Below, piece by piece: positions 13,477 through 17,044 of a DNA stretch of 17,044 nucleotides. A program made the translations under genes and the position numbers. Position 1 is the stretch's first letter. Each line of letters starts with the position of its first letter. Source of the stretch: DATGIQ01 sp035295665 (lineage in GTDB: Bacteria; Planctomycetota; Planctomycetia; Gemmatales; Gemmataceae); assembly GCA_035295665.1 (NCBI GenBank), contig DATGIQ010000075.1, positions 1-17,044 of the forward strand, read 5' to 3'. A model generated the notes under the pieces. The model saw only the letters and a program-made list of their open reading frames with translations, was not told the origin of the DNA and ran no database searches.

Positions 13477-14289
13477 ATGCATCCTCACGGAGCAGGTTCA
13501 CAAAAGATGGAGATGCAGAATATCCACTCCATCATTGCCGTGGCGAGCGGCAAAGGTGGCGTCGGCAAATCCACCGTCGCGGTCAACCTGGCATTGGCCT
13601 TGCAAATGCAAGGGCAGCGCGTGGCTCTGCTGGATGCCGACATTTACGGGCCCAGCATTCCGATCATGTTGGGGGTGCCCCGTGTGGATCCGCAGACAAC
13701 GCAATTCCCTCTCGACCGCTACGGCCTCAAGCTCATGTCGATGGGCTTCCTGGTCAACCCAACCCAGGCGGTCATCTGGCGCGGGCCGATGGTTGATAAG
13801 TACCTGCGGCAATTCTTGCTGGCCATCCCGTGGGGGGAGCTCGATACCATGGTGATCGACCTGCCGCCGGGAACTGGGGATGCGCAGCTCACACTGACAC
13901 AGGCGCTGCGGCTGTCCGGGGCCGTCATCGTCACCACACCGCAAGAAGTCAGCCTCATCGACGCCCGCAAGGGTTTGGAAATGTTTCGCCAGGTGCGCGT
14001 GCCGGTGCTTGGGATTGTCGAGAACATGAGCTATTTCATTGCCGAAGACGGCAAACGCTACGAGATCTTCCGTCACGGCGGCGGCCAAAAGCTGGCCAAG
14101 GACGCCGGGGTTCCCTTCCTCGGCGAGATCCCGATCGATCCGCGCGTGGCGGAGTGTGGCGATCAAGGCGATCCCATCGTCCACAAGTATCCGGACTCGC
14201 CGATTGCGAAGGCTTATGTCGCCCTATCAAAGACCATTACCCAGGAGCTCGAAAAAACCAGTCAGGTCCCCGAGCTCCCAAGCCTGTAG
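13477..14289 (+). CDS. mrp: Mrp/ApbC/NBP35-family P-loop ATPase (Fe-S cluster carrier type)
   Basis: The 270-residue protein carries the deviant Walker A motif GKGGVGKST (25-33) with the signature first lysine, DADIYGPSIP (53-62), the VIDLPPGTGD block (126-135), TTPQEVSLIDARKG and ENMSYF (182-187). These define the Mrp/NBP35 group of MinD-like ATPases, which bind and transfer Fe-S clusters in the cytoplasm. Two usual parts are missing. There is no N-terminal DUF59/MIP18 domain, and the CxxC that normally follows ENMSYF and bridges the cluster between two subunits is replaced by Ala-Glu-Asp-Gly (189-192). The upstream DUF971 protein, rich in Cys, may make up for this. The ATG at 13477 follows CGGAG by 6 bp. 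The gene converges with the transketolase gene, leaving 9 bp between stops. Confidence 0.9.
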   Translation: MHPHGAGSQKMEMQNIHSIIAVASGKGGVGKSTVAVNLALALQMQGQRVALLDADIYGPSIPIMLGVPRVDPQTTQFPLDRYGLKLMSMGFLVNPTQAVIWRGPMVDKYLRQFLLAIPWGELDTMVIDLPPGTGDAQLTLTQALRLSGAVIVTTPQEVSLIDARKGLEMFRQVRVPVLGIVENMSYFIAEDGKRYEIFRHGGGQKLAKDAGVPFLGEIPIDPRVAECGDQGDPIVHKYPDSPIAKAYVALSKTITQELEKTSQVPELPSL

Positions 14290-14298
14290 GAAGGATCG

Positions 14299-15240
14299 TC
14301 ATCCCTTGCGGCCGAGCAGCTCTTGGGCTTCGCGGACAATCTCCGTGGCCGTGAGCCCGTATTTGGCCAATAGCGCTTCCGGAGGGCCCGATTCCGCGAA
14401 CGTGTCGTGGAGACCGACGAAGCGCATCGGCACCGGATGCTGACGGGCTGCCGACATCGCCACCACGCTGCCGAGCCCGCCGTGCAAGAGATGCTCTTCG
14501 GCGACGACGATCCGTCCAGTTTCGCGAGCCGCGGCCAGCACGGCGGCATCATCGCACGGCTTGACGGTGTGCATATCCAATACCCGAGCTTGCACGCCCT
14601 GCCCCGCCAGCTGCTCGGCTGCTTCGAGGGCCGCCGCCACCATGATCCCGTTCGCGATGATCGTGAGATCCTTGCCGTCCCGGAGGCGATTGGCTTTGCC
14701 AAGCTGGAAAGAACAACCGTCCGGATAGACGATCGGCACATTCGGCCGGCCGGCGCGTAGGTAAGCCGGCGTCTTGATCCGGGCCAACGCGGGCACCGCC
14801 TGTTCCGTGGACGGCTCGTCGGCCGGTACCACGACCGTGAAATTCGGCAACGAACAGGCCAGCGACACATCTTCGATGCCCATTTGCGATGGCCCATCCT
14901 CACCGATGCTGATTCCGGCGTGCGTGCCGACCACCTTGACATCCAGACACGGAAAGGCCACCGACATGCGCAGTTGATCGTAGGCATTGCACATGACAAA
15001 ACAGGCGAAGCTGGCCAGCCAGGCGCGTTTGCCCGAAGCCGACATCCCGCTGGCGATGCCCACCAGGTCGGATTCCGCGATTCCGACATTAAAGAATCGT
15101 TGCGGGAATTTCTTGGCGAAATGCTCGGTACGCGTCGAATTGTGGACGTCGCCATCGAGCACCACGATATCCGAGTACTGTTCGCCGAGCTTGGCCAGCG
15201 CCAAGCCAAATGTCTCGCGGACGGATCTTCCCATCTTCAT
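14299..15240 (-). CDS. Transketolase, C-terminal subunit
   Basis: The 313-residue protein matches the pyrimidine-binding and C-terminal domains of transketolase. Visible are FFNVGIAESDLVGIASGMSA with the catalytic Glu (E56) that activates the thiamine diphosphate cofactor, GTHAGISIGEDGPSQM (105-120) with a conserved active-site His and the DGPS loop, and the Rossmann-like C-terminal domain from ~190 (LTIIANGIMV, VLDMHTVKPCD, EEHLLHGGLGS). It needs the product of the neighbouring gene to form a complete active site. The ATG at 15240 is preceded by AAGAAGGTG. Split transketolases occur in archaea, actinobacteria and planctomycetes. They may serve the non-oxidative pentose phosphate pathway or act on other ketose phosphates, and the sequence alone does not decide. 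It lies 62 bp after the N-terminal subunit gene in one operon. Confidence 0.93.
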   Translation of the reverse strand: MKMGRSVRETFGLALAKLGEQYSDIVVLDGDVHNSTRTEHFAKKFPQRFFNVGIAESDLVGIASGMSASGKRAWLASFACFVMCNAYDQLRMSVAFPCLDVKVVGTHAGISIGEDGPSQMGIEDVSLACSLPNFTVVVPADEPSTEQAVPALARIKTPAYLRAGRPNVPIVYPDGCSFQLGKANRLRDGKDLTIIANGIMVAAALEAAEQLAGQGVQARVLDMHTVKPCDDAAVLAAARETGRIVVAEEHLLHGGLGSVVAMSAARQHPVPMRFVGLHDTFAESGPPEALLAKYGLTATEIVREAQELLGRKG

Positions 15241-15261
15241 GGTGTTTCACCTTCTTTTGCC

Positions 15262-15293
15262 CGTGGTCCGTAGCAGGCTGGCTACGGACCACG
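15262..15293. repeat. Perfect 13-bp hairpin between the two transketolase genes
   Basis: CGTGGTCCGTAGC (15262-15274) and GCTACGGACCACG (15281-15293) are exact reverse complements separated by AGGCTG. In the minus-strand mRNA the stem ends ~21 nt before the transketolase C-subunit start. No U-run follows, so it is more likely an mRNA stability or processing element, or a repetitive palindrome, than a terminator. Confidence 0.7.
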
Positions 15294-15310
15294 AACTACG
15301 GACTACGGAC
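15283..15310 (-). repeat. Four tandem heptamers, consensus GTCCGTA
   Basis: On the minus strand the run reads GTCCGTA, GTCCGTA, GTTCGTG, GTCCGTA without gaps. The first copy overlaps the TAG stop of the transketolase N-subunit gene. A fifth, inverted copy at 15266-15272 forms part of the hairpin. The arrangement recalls the heptameric short tandem repeats known from cyanobacterial intergenic regions; the kinship is by form only. Confidence 0.65.
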
Positions 15311-16148
15311 GCTTTTCGATCTCTGCGATCGCCTGCTTGGCTTGATCCGGAGTCAATGGTTTGCCGTGATGGTTGACATCGCTGCCGAGGACGTCCGTGA
15401 TCGGATAGCCTTTCACGGTGTGCGCGATGATGGCACTCGGCCGGCCTTTGGTTTGGGCTGCTTTTTTGAGTGCAGCCAACACTTCGTTCAGGTCGTGGCC
15501 GTTGATTTCCTGCGTGAACCAGCCGCTCGCTTCCCAGCGCGGCGGAACGGGGCGCAGATCGAGGACCTCGGCAGTGGCACCGGTCTGCTGGTAGCCGTTC
15601 AGATCGACGATGGCCACCAGATGGTCGAGCTTGAACTTGTGGGCTGCCATGGCCGCCTCCCACACTTGCCCTTCATCCATCTCGCCGTCCCCGAGCAGGA
15701 CGTAGACGCGGGAATCAAACCCATCGAGCCGGGTTGCCAGGGCGTGGCCGATGCCGATGGACAGGCCCTGACCGAGCGAACCGGTGGACGCTTCAACGCC
15801 GGCCAGGCGGCGCATGTTGGGATGGCCTTCGAGCGGACTATCGAGCTTTCGCAAGGTCGGCAGGAGATCCTTGGAAAAATAGCCCGCTTCGGCCAACACC
15901 GCATAGAGCAGTGGAGCTGCGTGCCCTTTGCTCAGGATGAATCGGTCGCGCTGCGGCCAGTGTGAATTCTTAGGATCGTACCGGAGCACGCCACCGAAAT
16001 ACAGCGCGACGGCAATCTCCACGCCGGACAGAGAGCTCGTGGGATGGCCGGAGCCCGCAGTTGTTGTGCTCCGGATGATCTCTTTACGGATCGTTTTGGC
16101 TCGGAGATGAAGGTCCGCAAGAGAGGTCTTTTGTTCTACGGCTGGCAC
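15303..16148 (-). CDS. Transketolase, N-terminal (thiamine diphosphate-binding) subunit
   Basis: The 281-residue protein carries the pyrophosphate-binding half of transketolase: AGSGHPTSSLSGVEI (31-45) with the phosphate-contacting His35, SKGHAAPLLYAVL, EASTGSLGQGLSIGIGHA, and the ThDP/Mg motif that begins GDGEMDEG (~153) and ends IVDLNGYQQTG. Length fits stand-alone N-subunits. It pairs with the C-subunit encoded just downstream to move two-carbon units between sugar phosphates. The start is a GTG at 16148, chosen because GGAGGAG lies 7 bp before it and because similarity begins right after. The frame stays open upstream to 16826, but that stretch has no transketolase-like sequence. The C-terminus (AEIEKRP) is encoded just before the tandem heptamers. 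Confidence 0.92.
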   Translation of the reverse strand: MPAVEQKTSLADLHLRAKTIRKEIIRSTTTAGSGHPTSSLSGVEIAVALYFGGVLRYDPKNSHWPQRDRFILSKGHAAPLLYAVLAEAGYFSKDLLPTLRKLDSPLEGHPNMRRLAGVEASTGSLGQGLSIGIGHALATRLDGFDSRVYVLLGDGEMDEGQVWEAAMAAHKFKLDHLVAIVDLNGYQQTGATAEVLDLRPVPPRWEASGWFTQEINGHDLNEVLAALKKAAQTKGRPSAIIAHTVKGYPITDVLGSDVNHHGKPLTPDQAKQAIAEIEKRP

Positions 16149-16336
16149 AGCTAGTCTCCTCCGCCTCGCTAAATCCTCTTCCGTGTCCGGAAACGAAGCC
16201 GGTGTGGCCGACTTCGGAGCGCAGGCCCGAAGTCCCGTGCAGATGAACATACCGCGCGGCACCCGACAACGGAAAGGGGCGCGATCGATTTCTTGGTTCC
16301 GACGCAAGGGAAGTGTCGCAAATACCGGACCAATTG
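16149..16336. other. Leader of the transketolase operon, with a hairpin at 16210-16234
   Basis: No gene is seen here. GACTTCGG (16210-16217) and CCGAAGTC (16227-16234) form a perfect 8-bp stem with a 9-base loop, about 60 bp upstream of the transketolase start. A promoter should lie here or just upstream, but no convincing -35/-10 pair stands out. Confidence 0.45.
16156..16162 (-). promoter_or_regulatory. Ribosome binding site GGAGGAG setting the GTG start at 16148
   Basis: CTCCTCC on the plus strand reads GGAGGAG on the gene strand, 7 bp before the GTG. It is the strongest Shine-Dalgarno in the region and decides the start against the long upstream open frame. Confidence 0.7.
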
Positions 16337-16591
16337 TTACCAGGCGCGGACGGGCGGTGGCGCGGAAGAGGCGTCCGAGGACGTGGCTGGTCGACGGGCT
16401 CCCCGATTGTTGGGGGGCGGCGCAGGGAGTTTTCGAGCGTTGCTGGGCCGCCGGTGGGGAGGCTGCTCCGCAACTTGGCGGAGCGGCGACGGTTGGTTGT
16501 CGCGTTGCGGACTGGGTGCGTGGGGAGGACCAAGCAAGGGGCCAGAAAGAAAGGTCCACATCGTGATGACGGCAACCCAGCGGAACTGCAT
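16337..16591 (-). CDS. Possible small secreted Pro/Arg-rich protein
   Basis: The candidate encodes 84 residues. It begins MQFRWVAVITMWTFLSGPLLG, which has the form of a Sec signal peptide, and continues with a Pro-, Arg-, Ser- and Asn-rich tail ending PPPVRAW. A strong AGGGAGG ribosome binding site lies 8 bp before the ATG. I recognise no family. The tail is low in complexity and could be an out-of-frame reading of non-coding DNA. The good RBS plus signal peptide is the only support, so this is a tentative gene. If real, it precedes the transketolase operon on the same strand. Confidence 0.4.
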   Translation of the reverse strand: MQFRWVAVITMWTFLSGPLLGPPHAPSPQRDNQPSPLRQVAEQPPHRRPSNARKLPAPPPNNRGARRPATSSDASSAPPPVRAW

Positions 16592-16865
16592 GGTCCGCGC
16601 CTCCCTCGATGGTCCACTCTCGGGTCGTTGCCCAGCCGAGCCGGGGTTCGGGTCGAGTGAGCGAAGAAGTCGAGGCAGTGGGAGCAATTCTTGTGCCACC
16701 ATCCGGCCCAAGAGCCGCGGATGGAAGGGGGCAAACGATTCGGCTGGTGATAAGTTCCTGTCCGTCAATGAAATACGGCGAGAGGAAGAAATCGCACTTC
16801 CCGTCGCAATCGCCGCTGGTCCACACGGCTCGTTCAGTGCGGTTTACACCTTGATAATGCCACCG
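16592..16865. other. Intergenic stretch with no recognised gene
   Basis: Between the tentative small gene and the partial gene at the right edge I see nothing of note apart from the AGGGAGG site at 16600-16606. Frames on both strands stay open in places, but none shows family similarity or a well-placed start. Confidence 0.4.
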
Positions 16866-17044
16866 TTACGGAGATGGAGACGAGGCCAGCCAGCGGTCGA
16901 TCCGCTGGAGTCCATCGCGGGCTCCGATAGGAAGGCTGAGGTGCCCGGGTGGAACGAGCGGTTCCCGCGGGTTGATACGGATGAGCGTCGCTGGCCAAGA
17001 GGCCGCTTGCGCTTCGCAGAATTGCCGCACGGTGGGGATCGCCG
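16866..17044 (-). CDS. C-terminal end of a minus-strand gene, possibly a Sir2-like deacylase
   Basis: The last 59 codons before a TAA at 16868-16866 are open to the window edge. They include the segment ASWPATLIRINPREPLVPPG, followed by a GARDGLQRIDRWL helix and a short Ser/Pro tail. An -INP- motif followed by a short helical end is what I would expect at the C-terminus of a Sir2-family NAD-dependent protein deacylase, where it closes the Rossmann domain. The other two minus-strand frames look non-coding by comparison. The assignment is tentative because catalytic and NAD-binding motifs would lie outside the window. Confidence 0.4.
   Translation of the reverse strand, partial: AIPTVRQFCEAQAASWPATLIRINPREPLVPPGHLSLPIGARDGLQRIDRWLASSPSP

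Noticed and set aside
16210..16234. Hairpin upstream of transketolase as a riboswitch
   Set aside because: It is a single 8-bp stem with no conserved aptamer features that I recognise.
16149..16826. 226-codon upstream extension of the transketolase N-subunit frame
   Set aside because: The sequence is Pro/Arg/Ser-rich with no transketolase similarity, and a GGAGGAG site marks the GTG start at 16148.

Overview
The window most likely comes from a planctomycete, probably of the Gemmatales/Gemmataceae type. The evidence is a DUF1559 pseudopilin-like protein with the classic FTLIELLVVIAIIA leader, a secreted HEAT-repeat protein, a large membrane-anchored PQQ-type beta-propeller, an OprB-type porin with a charged linker, and a transketolase split into two subunits. 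GC content is moderately high throughout. No rRNA, tRNA or CRISPR array was recognised. Everything here is read by eye from the sequence; no database search was run.

Layout. (1) 1-2674: the right end of an ISAzo13-type insertion sequence (the transposase C-terminus ends at 108) abuts the 5'-truncated remains of a large surface protein, which has half of a LecA-like lectin motif followed by a right-handed beta-helix built of ~60-residue repeats. (2) 2762-4258: two plus-strand genes, a small multi-pass membrane protein of unknown function and a membrane-anchored HEAT-repeat protein. (3) 5874-4263, minus strand: DUF1559 followed by a small lipoprotein. This pair converges on the HEAT gene with only 4 bp between stops. 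(4) 6034-10856, plus strand: a two-gene unit with an ATGA overlap. It encodes a membrane protein with a PQQ-like propeller and a PEP-synthase/rifampin-phosphotransferase-like three-domain enzyme. (5) 10857-11202: a 346-bp leader with nested dyads, then an OprB-type carbohydrate porin (11203-12825). (6) 13074-14289, plus strand: a DUF971 protein and an Mrp/ApbC-type P-loop ATPase behind an exact TATAAT box. Together they look like a split version of the plant HCF101 architecture and probably act in Fe-S cluster delivery. (7) 16148-14299, minus strand: transketolase N- and C-terminal subunits as separate genes. The spacer between them holds a tandem heptamer array and a perfect 13-bp hairpin. 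(8) 16149-17044: mostly non-coding, with one possible small secreted protein and the C-terminal end of a further minus-strand gene that runs off the window.

Most of the window is ordinary planctomycete chromosome. The places most worth a second look are the DUF971-Mrp pair in which Mrp lacks its cluster-binding CxxC, the propeller/phosphotransferase pair, the structured spacer inside the transketolase operon, and the IS-truncated adhesin-like gene. I do not see a clear new defence or mobile system.
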